From Cenococcum geophilum 1.58 (Eukaryota; Ascomycota; Dothideomycetes; Gloniales; Gloniaceae): a stretch of 64,000 bases of DNA. The notes under the pieces were generated by a model. The model was not told the DNA's origin, searched no databases, and worked only from the letters and a program-made list of their open reading frames with translations. Both the position numbers and the translations under genes were made by a program. Positions 35,100-46,329 of this stretch are shown one piece after another (within the stretch, counting starts at the first letter, position 1; every line of letters begins with the position of its first letter). The DNA lies in the NCBI GenBank assembly GCA_001692895.1, contig KV748247.1, positions 496,001 through 560,000 on the forward strand, written 5' to 3'.

Positions 35100-38000
35100 A
35101 TATAACTAATTAGACAACTTTAACCGCCAGTTAAAGTTTATAGATATCTTAAGACCTTATATAACTAAGAAATTTCTAAAGACTTCCTTTTAACTTAACC
35201 TTTAACTCGTATATATAGAGTATTTGTGTTAATAAACGTCTCTAGTGCCTTATTTGGGTTTGCCTTTGTTATTATATCTACTGGATTATCTTAGCCATTA
35301 ATTTATTAAATCTTAAAGAGTTTTTAACGCTTATAGGATTGCCGAAGTGCTATAATATTAATTATAAGGCGCTTCTCCTTTATAGTATTAAGCTTAACTA
35401 AGCACTTATAGAGGGAATATAAGTTAGTGTATATAATTATAAGGATAACGGGAAGTTTAAGTCGATCTATAATTATCTTTAGGGTAATTCCAATTGTAAT
35501 TACTATATTAACTCCGCTAACTATTCTATATATCTTTAACGCTAAAATGCTTTAAGTAACGCGCTTACTCTTAGTTAAGCTCTAATAAATAAGATTGCTA
35601 TAGATTGTAAAGTTATTCTCTCTAGTAAATTTATTTGTAATAATAATCTTATATTCTAACTAGGAGCTAAAATCTTTATTATTTATAAACGATTTATTAA
35701 TAAATATAAAGAGCTTAGCGGTAGGAAGATTAATAGGCACGTAGAGTAGTCCCCGATTAAGATGGTTTATTTAGGGTAAGAATATTATCCTTAGTTAGTT
35801 CCTAGTGTTGGGCGGTAATAAAGAAATTAAATAAAGCCTTAGGTTAATAGATAGAAGTAATATAAGCTTTATAAGCGCATTGCTCTACGTATTCTTGCTT
35901 TAGAGAATTAACGTTAATAATGTTAATCTTCTTACCTTAACCCTTCTAGCGTAAAGTAATGGAATCCTTGTTTAGGGAGAGGATTCATTTATTAAAGAGT
36001 AATAGTGTTATTAAATTAAGCTTTTCTTTTAGCTTTGCTATAAGATTTACCTTTACTAGCTCCTCTTCTTTAAGAGCTAAGAATTAGTTGTCTCCTAAGA
36101 TAATTATATTATTAGTTTATATACCGACGATTCCGAATAGAGTTTTTATAGTTATAATAAGGAAGTAGGGATTGAATATAGATATAGTTATTAAAAGCTT
36201 CTCTTTATAGTGCTTGCTATAAGTAGCCTACTAGTAAGTTCTTGCCTCTATGATTCCGTATAATGGCTTAAGCACAATTATAATTATATTCTTAGGATAT
36301 TAGTAGCGAATTTGCTTTAGAAGGTGTGCTAATATTAAGCGCTAAAGGTGCGTCTTTAATTAGGTATAGGCCTAGGTAATATCTTATAAACAGACCGCTA
36401 TTTTATTCTTTATTAAGGAGGGAGCTAATACAATAATAACTTATTAACTAGCTTATTAAATTATAAAAGATTGAGTAAGAATTATCTCCTTACTATTGTT
36501 GTTGTAACCTTAGATAATAAGCCTTAATTTCTTAAATAGGGCGTTTATAGCTTTACCCTTAATCTTATTAACTATCCTTAACTTAAAGATGTGAACTTTA
36601 TTAAACTTAGTAGGGTTATACTTCTTAAATTTAAAGACTCCTCTTATAATAAGACTGTCGATCTCCTACTTATTAGATGCTTGGAAAGGAGCTCCTAGGG
36701 TTATAATATAACCTTCCTTTTAGAGCTATTTTACGAGCTTAAAGTTAGTCTTCTCTTTAGCTGTTATAAAGGCCATCAATAACTTAACTCTATTCTTAAT
36801 GGAGGTAATAAATTGTTCTTTAAAATTAATAAGATGTTAGTGATTTTGTAATCCCTTTAGGCGACCTCTACCGTGTTATAGTTATGGCGTATCTACTATA
36901 ATTATATTAGGATTATAGTCGCCTTCTAGAGCATATTAATTGTGGTTTTTCTTTAGGGTATCTTTTAGGGCATCCTATAAAGGCTTAGAATTATTATCTT
37001 TATAGTAAGGCTTAATAACAGTTAAATGGAATTAAGTGGGTTTATAAGGTATTTAAATAGTATAAGTTTAACTATTAATTATAATAAGTTAGTGTAGGCC
37101 TAACTATCCTCCCTTTTTATGCTATACGCGTACTTTAGACTAGAGTGGCAGATTAATTATAGTTAAGGTATTTAGGCTATTTCTTATTCCTAGTGCGTTA
37201 TTAACCTAGCGTATAGCGTAGAGACGTTATACCTCCTTTATTACCTTATAAATAGCCTTAGCTTATTATATAATAGAGGAAGATAGTAGAGAATTATTAG
37301 TTATTTAAGGGTAGGCGCTAAAGACTAGTAATATAGGTATAAGTCTATCCGGGCTAGCAGAATTATTAATAGCTTTAATAGCTATTTATAAGGTAAGTTC
37401 TTCGCTAGCGTCCTTTAGTTCTAAAGAGATAATCTTATATACGTGGCGTAATAGCGCGTAATATCGCTTTACTTTTTTAATACTATTATATGCCTTAATG
37501 GGGACTTCCTTAACCTTAATTGCTATTACCTTTATCTANTATNANAACTCTATAGATAAGAAGTTCTTTNNTATATTATNGACNATTTAATTAGGGGGTN
37601 NTAAATAGATATTAATCTAGTATAACTAAAGGGTATCCTATACGTTTTTAGCTAATATATCTTTTAAGAAACGCGCGGCTTAGAAGGAGGTTAAGAAGTT
37701 AATAACTTAGAGCACTAGCTTGCCGCTAAGATATATAACGTTAATAATAATATAGAAGTTAAAGTTATAGTTATCCTTAAGGGTAAACTTAAATTGGCTA
37801 GGGGACTTCTAGTTTATTTAGTAGTAATAGTAGTACTTTATAAGATGCTTAATTGCCTTAACCTTAACTTTATAGCCTACTCGCTAAAAAACCCTAAGCA
37901 ATTAATAAACGGATAGGTGGCTAAAATAACGGTATAGTTAGCGTAATTCTAACTTAGTTAAGTGGCTTTAAGTAATACTCTTTTTTAGTTAATAAAGGAG

Positions 38001-40020
38001 TAATTAGGGGTAACCCTATTTGCGTATAATAGGCACCCAATTATCTCCTTAAATAAGTATATTTTTAAGGTTATTAAGCTTAATACCTAATTTATCTATA
38101 TCTTTAATGTAAAATAGAAATAGGGTGTTTATGGGAATAATGTAAAAAGTAATATACCCTAAGGGGGTTTAAACCCTAATTGTGCTAAAAGAGATTGTAA
38201 TACCCTTGCTAAAACGAATTATATATTGGCCTACCATTAAATAGTTAATCTAAATAGAGCTATTAAGCTGCTAAAGGGCTTAAACTTAAGGTTCTCCTAC
38301 TATAGATACTCCTGCGGCTCTAGTGTCTAGTATAATACTATAGAAGATATTCGCCGAGTATCTATTATTAAAGGAGAATGTAGAACTCTTCCTTAGCTCG
38401 TTAAAGATATCTAACTTCGTGATAGAGTGGAGCGTAGATTAGTTATTAAGAACAGCAACGGTTTGTATCCTATTTACCTTACTATACTTAATAAAGTATT
38501 AGTTAGGTAAGTGGTCCTTAATTTCCATATCTATAAGGAGCTATTTGGTCTTATTAACCTTACCCTTAAGATCTTTTACGCCTTTATATTAAACTAAGAA
38601 GCTTTAGAAGTAGGCCGTAGTAACCTTATAATTTCTAATATTTCTTATACTTTAACGGAACTTATTATATGCCTCCTTTTACTTATTAAGAGAGTGTCTA
38701 GTTAACTAGTAATTTGGCTTCTTATAAATATAGCACTTCTTTTAGCGATTACTTTGAAATAAACCTCTATAAGGACCTCTATAATTACCTTATAGTTAAT
38801 ATTAATTATACCCTCTTCCGTATTCCCTACTATGGCTACTATATATTTAATTAGTCTAGTTATAATTATATTAGTTAGGAATACTTAATTGGGTAGGGTT
38901 TTTGGTATAGAACTATTAAGGTTCTTATATTTGCATTGCAGTACCTACAGCAAAGCGTAGTTTAGTATATACTCCTTTAAATATATCCGCAGGTTTATAT
39001 AGCGCTAAATTGCACTTAGGAACGCTATGGCAGGCTAAAATAACCTAGTCCCTTANNCTNTTCTTATTTTAGTAAGTTTTNGTAAGNCNNNNTTAGATTT
39101 TCTAGAGTTTATTAAAGAGTAGTTAAAGGCACTCTAAATAAGTCTTTATTAGGTTAAAAGTAATAACTCTTTAGAATATAGTCTCCCGCCATTTAGATAT
39201 ATAAAGTTAGCAATTTTTATTAGTCTTAAAGTGGGCTCTAGTAAGCTAAAGCATTATATTAAAGTTATAGTTTTTACCCGCAATATAGTTATAATAAAAT
39301 ATTACCATCCGTCCCTTTAATATAATAGAGAAAGCGTAATAGTACTAGTGGCGTTAAATTTTAACCTTATTATAACAGTTATAAAAGACCTGTAGTTTTG
39401 CTCTAAGTATATTATATAGTTCTCCTCTAAACTTCTTTTTTTTGTCTAAATATACCTTTATTAGATTCGTGACTTTTTATAGTAAAGGCTTACCGGTTAG
39501 TTAGAGTAGAGAAGGTAGAGGCGGAGTAACTCTAAGTAGGAGAGCACCTTTAGGTAGGAGAGTAGCTTTAGGTAGGTAATTAGCGTTTTAGGGGTTTTAA
39601 TACGAATTAAAGTTGCCTTCTAAAGAATATAGGTTATTTTTAGGTTTCCGTAGTTAATGTATAATCTTAGCTTCCGTCTATATTAGTTCTTTTATACTAA
39701 TAATAACGGCCTAAATATTGCTAGCAATTGGGTTACCGTTCTTAGTAATATATACCCTATTCCTACGGAGGAAGTCTTAAAAATTCTAAATAATATTAAC
39801 GTTACTAAGTGCCTAGGTATTAGTAGTTTATCCCACGAAATCCTCCCTAAAATACTTCTATAGTTGTAAATCGGCGTAGTATCTATTTTAGTAGAATATA
39901 ATATAGTATAGGAGAAAGCTGTTAACTTATTTTGCGGTATAAGTTATTATATTAAAGGCGAATTCGTCCTAATCTTTATTAATAAGTTTCGCGTACTTAG
40001 CTACCCCTAGTAGTAAGGAG
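35100..40020 (-). pseudogene. Copia-C gag-pol polyprotein relic
   Basis: Minus-strand counterpart of the Copia-B polyprotein. Gag lies around 39.4-38.8 kb, protease near 38.3 kb, integrase around 37.8-37.0 kb (N runs at 37539-37600), RT near 36.1 kb with the same NN in place of DD as Copia-B, and RNase H at about 35.8-35.2 kb. TAA/TAG codons throughout. Further N positions near 39057-39094 and 40027-40114 obscure the 5' end. Confidence 0.8.
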
Positions 40021-40118
40021 TCTTTCNAGTTATTTAAAGTAGGCNTAGCNATGTTTTNNGAGGGAGGGAAGTNTTATTAGTATAGGGATTNTTGTTTGGT
40101 ACGCGTTCGTNATNTATA

Positions 40119-40172
40119 TTTATTATTTAGTACGCGTTTATTATTTAGTACGCGTTTATTATTTAGTACGCG
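40119..40172. repeat. 18-bp tandem repeat, 3 perfect copies
   Basis: TTTATTATTTAGTACGCG occurs three times in tandem in the Copia-C 5' untranslated region. The period is a multiple of three, so it appears as a short Lys/Asn/Val-rich open frame that is not a gene. Nearby, GGACTAGTTCT recurs three times between 40200 and 40370. Confidence 0.85.
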
Positions 40173-40475
40173 TTTATAATATATATTTGCGGTTATAGGG
40201 CTTAGGACTAGTTCTGGCCTTAAATTGTAAAGACTTATAAAGCGTATTATTCTACGTAATAGACGCAAGAATCCGTAATCTTAAAAAGGCTTAGGACTAG
40301 TTCTAGCCTTTAAATCCTTAGATTTATAGAAGAGTTCTATTTAAGGTTTAGGACTAGTTCTAACCTTAAAAGACAGCTTTCTCTAGCACGAGTAGCACTA
40401 GTATAGTGGCTTGTCTCTTTTTAGTGGAATACCTAGCTATTCTGTAGTATAACAGTAAAGTTAACTACTAATTAG

Positions 40476-40690
40476 TGTTGGTTATATAAGGTGATATCAT
40501 ATAGCTATAGTTTGTAGATAATATAATAATTGTTCTATATATCTTTATAGGGGAGGGCGAGGAGCTTAAGGCTCCTCGCTACGCTAGTGCCGCGGCGACA
40601 CGTGACGGCAACTTGCTGTATGTAACGGCAACTTACTATACGTGACGGCAATATACCTTATATAGTAACCACTTCCCTTTATTCCTAACA
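40476..40690 (-). repeat. Copia-C 5' LTR (215 bp)
   Basis: Matches 34610-34824 and ends TTTATTCCTAACA before the duplicated ATAAT. Confidence 0.9.
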
Positions 40691-40763
40691 ATAATATTAC
40701 TAAAGTAAATAGCTTAAGCTATATATATAGACTAGCTTACTTTATTTAATAGATACCTTTATA

Positions 40764-41164
40764 ATAGCTTATATAATAATTAGTAACCTTACCTAATTAA
40801 GTAAAAATATTCTATTTACTTATAACTAATAAAGCTAACCTACTATATATTTATTTTAATAGACTTATTCCACTATTAAAATACATTAGTTTCTTTATTA
40901 ATATACCTCCTAAATTTTAATATTCTAATAATCCCTAGTAGGAGGTAGTTCTTTAAACTACTGGAACTTCTATTACTTATTTATAGCTTTTCTTCTTTAA
41001 CTTATCGCAGCCGTAGCTAACTGGTCCTATGGGTTACTGCTCTATAAAATATCCGTTTACTCTTTAAGCGCCTTCTCTTAATACTTTATAAGTGGGTTAT
41101 TGTCCTTTCCCAGCTCATCGTAAGCTTCTTTTTATAGGTTTTAGCTCTTGTCAATAAGTAAAGA
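40764..41164. other. Unresolved AT-rich DNA
   Basis: Nothing recognisable between the mariner right end and the TRIM-like element. There are short C-rich patches near 41.0 kb but no sustained coding trace. Confidence 0.35.
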
Positions 41165-41347
41165 TATAAGCTTTGTAGTGTGTAGGAATTAAATAAGTAA
41201 CTTAATTGTAAATCTATAGAAATCAAGTGGTATAAATATATGAAAGTAGACCGAGTCGGTAAGCGAGTTAAGGGCTAGGCAACTAAAATAAGGTAGTACG
41301 CTAGTGAGAGAAATAACGTTTTAATATGGTACCGGTAGTTGGTTATA
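41165..41347 (-). repeat. TRIM-like element 3' LTR
   Basis: The + strand runs TATAAGCTTTGTAG to GTTGGTTATA, with a TATAAATATAT box. About 85-90% like 53877-54058, differences mostly transitions. Confidence 0.75.
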
Positions 41348-41640
41348 TATCCCCCCCAGATTTAATGGTGTAGTTAAAGCTGTAGAAAGAAAAATAAAAG
41401 GCAGAAAATTGTATTAAAAATAGGAAATTTAGATATAAGTTAGGTGTGGCAGTATAATGCTAGCGATAGGGTTAGGGTGTCCACAGGCAAATCGGCACGG
41501 AGCTTATTAATTTAGGTAGTTCTAGTAAACTATTTGGCTGGGTAGGAATTGCTTTAATTATATCTAAGATATCGTCTTAAAGTCCTTATAGTAATCCTAG
41601 TAGATCTAGAGGTACCATTCTACAGGAGTTAGTAACTGTT

Positions 41641-41960
41641 CAGCATCCTTTTATAGGAGGCTCTACTAAATCAGGTTTAGTGACTTGATCTATATTTAAG
41701 GCAGTTAATTAATCCGTGCTCGCGGTAGATCTTTTAATCTATAGTCACGGTAGATATTTAGCATCCTTTGTAGGAGGCTCTACTGAATCGTTTAATCCAG
41801 GTGTAGTTTGATCTGCATTTAAGGCAGTTAATCAATCCGTGCTTAAGGTAGACGTTCGATCTATACTTAAGGTAGATATTCGATCTATGTTTAAGGTAGT
41901 CATTTAGGCTGTAGCCATATAAGCTATAGTTGAGGTAGATCTAGAGGTAGTCACTTAGTA
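41641..41960. repeat. Imperfect 118-bp duplication and derived repeats
   Basis: The segment starting AGCATCCTTTTATAGGAGG at about 41641 recurs at about 41758, with shared downstream blocks (AAGGCAGTTAATTAATCCGT). Shorter AAGGTAGATATTCGATCTAT units follow. Confidence 0.7.
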
Positions 41961-42057
41961 ACTCTGGTGACGTTAAGACGTCGGATTTAGTGACGTTGCG
42001 GTTGTCGTAACTGGTGCCGATGAGGCTGGTGCTAATGTAGGCTGGCGTTTCGGAAGG

Positions 42058-42265
42058 GCGTCTACAGCGTAATGGCTGCGACTGGTTGTAGTGTTGGTGT
42101 CTGCAGCGTAATGGCTGCGACTGGTTGTAACGGAAGGCGTATACAGCGTAATAGCTGCGACTAATTGTAGTGTTAGTGTCTACAGCGTAATAGCTGCAAC
42201 TAGTTGTAACAGAAGGCGTCTATAGCGTAATGGCTGCGACTAATTGTAGTGTTAGTGCCTCCCCA
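42058..42265. repeat. Minisatellite, 39-42 bp unit, 5 copies
   Basis: Units share CAGCGTAATGGCTGCGACTG and alternate between a TGTAGTGTTGGTG and a TGTAACGGAAGGCG ending. Later copies carry G>A changes. Confidence 0.85.
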
Positions 42266-42310
42266 GGAGGCCTTGATTTGATTTGGTGACAGGCCTATAT
42301 TAAGGCTCTG

Positions 42311-42520
42311 GTGTTCGCTAGCTGGTCGTTTAAACGGTTGTCTAGTTTTGGCGACGGTTCTCTACTAGCTGCCGTCGGTCTAGTGCCTTCCTTATGTCTT
42401 CCTAGTATCCTTATTTCTTACTATCAGTATATCCAAGCTAGCTTGTGCTCTAGCTCCATGCTCTGGCATCTCGCTCTGGCTCTATGCTCTAGCATCTCGC
42501 TCTGGCTGTGCTCGGGCTAT
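42311..42520. repeat. Repeat block shared with the 61-kb minisatellite, then short tandem units
   Basis: The 32 bp at 42311-42342 are a perfect reverse complement of 61117-61148, followed by a single degenerate copy of the 20-bp unit that is amplified there. At 42457-42512 a 26-bp Ser/Leu-coding unit (GCTCTGGCATCTCGCTCTGG) is doubled. The open frame across this region is a by-product of the repeats. Confidence 0.75.
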
Positions 42521-42795
42521 CGCGCTAGCTAGGCTCTCACTTGGACGCCATATGAGGTCGTTACGCTGTAGTAGATAGGTCGACTGTCGAATAGTTGTGT
42601 ATCTGGGTTAAAGGAGGTTAGGTTTCGTACGGTCGGGTTTATACGGTCAGGTTCGGTTCGGTTTGATCGATATTTAATACAATTGATGTTCGATCATCTG
42701 TCCGTTTGGTAATTATAAGTATAAGAGCGGTACCTGGAAGAAGCTTAAAACACTTACAAAGGTAGAAGAAGTACTGACTTCTTAAACGAGGTAGT

Positions 42796-42925
42796 TTACC
42801 TCAGAAGCTCAGACCAAGAAATCGATTGCGGATATTGGAATATCCGCACCGTCCGCTAAGCTGATTTAGGACGGTAATCGTTTTCTTAGTCTGAGGGACT
42901 TTGGCGAGATTTGTAGGAAAACCTA
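42796..42925 (+). repeat. Left terminal inverted repeat, cloverleaf-forming
   Basis: The outer stem is 42808-42826 paired with 42877-42895 (starting CTCAGAC against GTCTGAG, 17 of 19 positions). Inside are two hairpins: a perfect 9-bp stem at 42827-42848 (TGCGGATAT, loop TGGA, ATATCCGCA) and CCGTCC/GGACGG at 42849-42874. The conserved GGCGAGATTTGT follows at 42903. Confidence 0.8.
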
Positions 42926-43129
42926 AACACCGTTTATATAAGAAGACCTTATTAACTTTAACGAAATTGATCTACCCTCCCACAATACCTATTAATATAA
43001 AAATTACACTAAATTATAGAGAAAAGCCTACTCTATAAGTTATAAGATCTTTAGCTCCTTATACACGCGCGACGTTAAGAGGAATTTGTTGCTGTAGAGG
43101 CTCTAATTCCACCTCTGCACCACTAAGCC

Positions 43130-45743
43130 ACGCAGTAAACACTAACGCTGAACGCCTACGCCGCTAGCCCTCTCTATAACTAGTGGATATTCCACCTACT
43201 AGTCAGATAAAGATATTAAAAAAGAGAAGGTTAATATTGTTAGGGACCTTCTATATTAATAGGGCTGGTCTTTTTATAGGCTGGTCTTTAAGTTCTTAGA
43301 AAGCGAGAACGGGCATAAAGGTAATAGAAAGAAGAAGAAAGTAGGGGACCTGCTTATTACTTTACTAGAGGATGGGGAAGTATAAGAAAAACTTATTAAC
43401 GGGGTTAATATTTATACGACGCTAGTAACCTATACTATCCGCTATATCCGGAAAGAGCTCTGCCAACTATAATTATAACACGGCCCCTTTAACACATAGA
43501 CTCCAGATATAGAGTTTTAGGATATTAATCTTAAGAATGCAGCCAAGTTTATTTAGCAGCATAGTCCGCTGCTGTTTTAGCTTATTAAGGGGATATCTAC
43601 ACTAAATAGAGAGGAACGTAGTTAAGATTTATATAGCGGATATATAGTTATAGTTGCTTCTATATTCCTCCTAGGGTTCGCCTAGAACTCCGTAAACGAT
43701 TTTACCCATCTACTTAGTCTATATCTTTAGGCGCTTAGTATAAAGCGCTATATACTATCTTTCCTATATGGCCTTAGTCTAATTAAGAGTTATATAACTT
43801 TTAATGCTAAAAAGCTTGGGCTAGCTAAACGTTCTAAGAAAGGTCCTATTAATTCTACTAGTACTTCTAGTGTTAATAACCTTTAAGAAACTAATTACGT
43901 CTTTATCTATTTATAATAATGTCTGCATTATCTATAATAACTTTAACTATTGCTAAAAGACTTAATATTAGGTTATTAGTAAGATTAGTAAGTTTAATTC
44001 GCACACTATGGGAAAGATCTTACGCGGAGTATATATGCCTAAAGGGGGCCTTAAGTAGTTAATATTAAATAACACCCGTTAACTTAAGCTAGATAAGGTT
44101 ATTAATGCAGCTAGAAATAAGTTTAATAACCTCTAGAAGCAGATATCTATAAGTTTTATTATAGACGCTATCTAATACGCGTATCCTACTACGGTTAATG
44201 GTATATTTAACTCTAACGCGGATATTAAATATCCACGTATACTAGCAGTTAATATTCTCCCTTATAGAAGGACAGTGTATATAACTCTAGGACCTATTCT
44301 AGACAGCGAGGCTTCTATTAACGGCAATTATCGTATAATAGAGAATATCTTTCTAAACCAACTACAGTATAATCGCGAAACCGCTTTTAATAACCAGCTA
44401 TTCCTAGTATACGGAGATTAGAAGACCGCAAAGCTTATCTAATTATATAAAGAGGGGTAGGTTAAGGCGGAAGGTGCGTATAATAGCTATAAGTAGGTGT
44501 TGCCTATTCCAGGGCTATGGTATATACGATTAAACTTCCTATATATAGTTGTGCGTACGTTCTATAGGGGTAAGTAAGCCGCGTAGTAGTTTTTAGCGCT
44601 CTATACCTATATAAATCACCTAGGTCGGCGTAATATTCCTAGAAAAAAGGCCCTATTTTATTATATAGAAGAGCTAATCCTCTAAAGCTTTAACGCTTGT
44701 GTTATTATATTATTCCTACTCTATATCCACAATAAGTATAATATTAAGGCAGATAGTAAGGCTAAGCAATATATATAAAACCTATCTCCACAGCAATTTC
44801 TGGAGCATATTAAGGATATCCGCATAGTAGCTTTTTTAAAAGATATATACCGTAATGCAAATCAGCGTATATCTAATTATTTAGAGCTACCTGCTAACGC
44901 ACGTTAGCTAGTAGTGACGTCGTCCTCTATAGGTATATTAAGCTCCGCCGCTAATAACCATAATATAGAGTTCTTTAATTATATCCGGTTTCTATATGTT
45001 ATTAATACTTATAAGCTTCTAAAATACGCCATTAAGTATATAGATATCGGACTACTAAAGCGTATAATCTCCTACCTTTGCTTATACTTTACTAGAAGCT
45101 TATTAAAGAACTATATATATAATATACTAATCCTATAGCAACTAGTTAGAACAAGCGCTTATAATCTAGTACTTTAACGGGCTATCTTTACTAATAGTTT
45201 AGTTAACTTTTAAGGGCGGCTAGATAGCTTCTTTAAAACGAATCGCCTTAATAAACTGCTAAATCTTTAACTTAAGGAGTTGCTCTAGACGTGTGGGAAT
45301 TCGATGTTTGGTATAGACGAGCTATTTAAATAGAGTGTTCTTATAATAAGTTACACTAGTACGCTCCGCGATATTTTTAAGTGTATATTTGGTAAACGTA
45401 TAAACAGTAAATATATAACTAAGTCTCTAGCGCTAGATATCCGCTATCTTATAAATTAAATTAAGAAGGATTTAATTGTACAATATAGGTGGCGCTCGGC
45501 GGATTTTAAGGCTCCTTTAATTCTATAGCGCGGATATAAGAAACTTATAAAGGACGGCGTAAATACATTTAACGCCTTCCTATTAACTATAGCCGGTTTA
45601 CTATTTAATCCTCTTATATATAGCTTTGGTGATATTAACAAGAATATAGAGGTACTAGAAGAAGCTGCTGAATATATTTATATAGTTTATTATCCTAATA
45701 TTACACCTATACCTCTGCTAATATATATAATAGTTAGTATATA
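43130..45743 (+). pseudogene. DUF6589-like protein, RIP-degraded
   Basis: A + frame interrupted only by TAA/TAG runs for about 870 codons. It begins with SDKDIKKEKVNIVRDLLY near 43.2 kb and LESENGHKGNRKKKK near 43.3 kb. Later come a GDxKT site at 44.42 kb, LPIPGLWYIRLNFLYIVV near 44.53 kb and HLGRRNIPRKKALFYY near 44.63 kb. The end is LEEAAEYIYIVYY before a TAA at 45741. The GDQ-T-x-R and PG-x-W-H-x-x-x-x-F-L arrangement is what I associate with DUF6589, a fungal and animal domain of unknown biochemical role often found in repeat-rich settings. I infer it may be the mobility protein of this element, but no catalytic residues can be named. The start is not resolved. Confidence 0.62.
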
Positions 45744-45755
45744 ACTTGCTTAATA

Positions 45756-45993
45756 AATGCTAAGAGTAATAGTAATTTATTGTTTTAATTACGGATATAC
45801 TTTTATTATGCGTTAGCGTATACAGGACGTTAGGTTTAAGGCACCTGCTATTCTTTAACTTGGATTAAAGCGGCTCTTATAGGGCGGCATTACTGATTTT
45901 AATATATGGATGTCTTATATTAGCGGTTTACTATATAACCCTTATAAGGACGGATTTAATAAGGCTATAAATAATATACTAGAGGACTTCTAG
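45756..45993 (+). pseudogene. Duplicated C-terminal fragment of the DUF6589-like gene
   Basis: The + strand reads DVRFKAPAIL, a stop, LGLKRLL, then ISGLLYNPYKDGFNKAINNI and a TAG at 45991. It parallels DFKAPLIL, a stop, RGYKKLIKDG and IAGLLFNPLIY at 45495-45625. Hence it is a paralogous C-terminal piece, either a partial duplication or the end of a second gene copy. Confidence 0.6.
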
Positions 45994-46329
45994 ATGCTTG
46001 GGCTTATAGTATGTTTCTATCTTAATATGTTGATCGGGTTCTTTTTGTTGATATTAACTTTAGCCAGCGTATAATTTTCTTAGTGCGTAGTATATAACGT
46101 AGTAGTAGGCTATTTTATAGTGTAGATATATAAATATCTTTATCTTAACTTATATGAATATTGTTATCTTAGCTTATACGGATATTATAATATTAATTAA
46201 GTATATCTATTGAATATAAGGTAGAGACTTAATTTTTATAAATATAGTAGCAAAAAGGTATAAGCTACTATTTTACTACCGTAAACTAGTAACAACGGCC
46301 AACCCGCAGTAATAGCTAACTTATATCTA

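Larger units (their letters stand above)
34610..40690 (-). mobile_element. Copia-C: Ty1/copia element, TSD ATAAT
   Basis: A 6081-bp element with 215-bp LTRs (34610-34824, 40476-40690) and duplicated ATAAT (34605-34609, 40691-40695). Minus-strand coding order is copia. It is a sister of Copia-B: the 3' untranslated region, polyprotein and LTR core match, but its LTR is 48 bp longer because of extra short tandem repeats. It interrupts the mariner relic. Confidence 0.92.
32640..40763 (-). mobile_element. Tc1/mariner relic split by later insertions
   Basis: A segment of about 55 bp at 32645-32705 (core AAATAAAGTAAGCTAG) recurs as its reverse complement at 40707-40763. Between them lie a Tc1/mariner-like transposase trace, the second piggyBac-like element and Copia-C. 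Removing those inserts leaves an element of about 1.5 kb, a usual size for Tc1/mariner. Exact ends and TA duplication are not resolved. Confidence 0.6.

Noticed and set aside
42311..42532. 73-codon Ser/Leu-rich + open frame resembling a signal-peptide protein
   Set aside because: Composed of minisatellite units in the TRIM-like element. No support as a gene.
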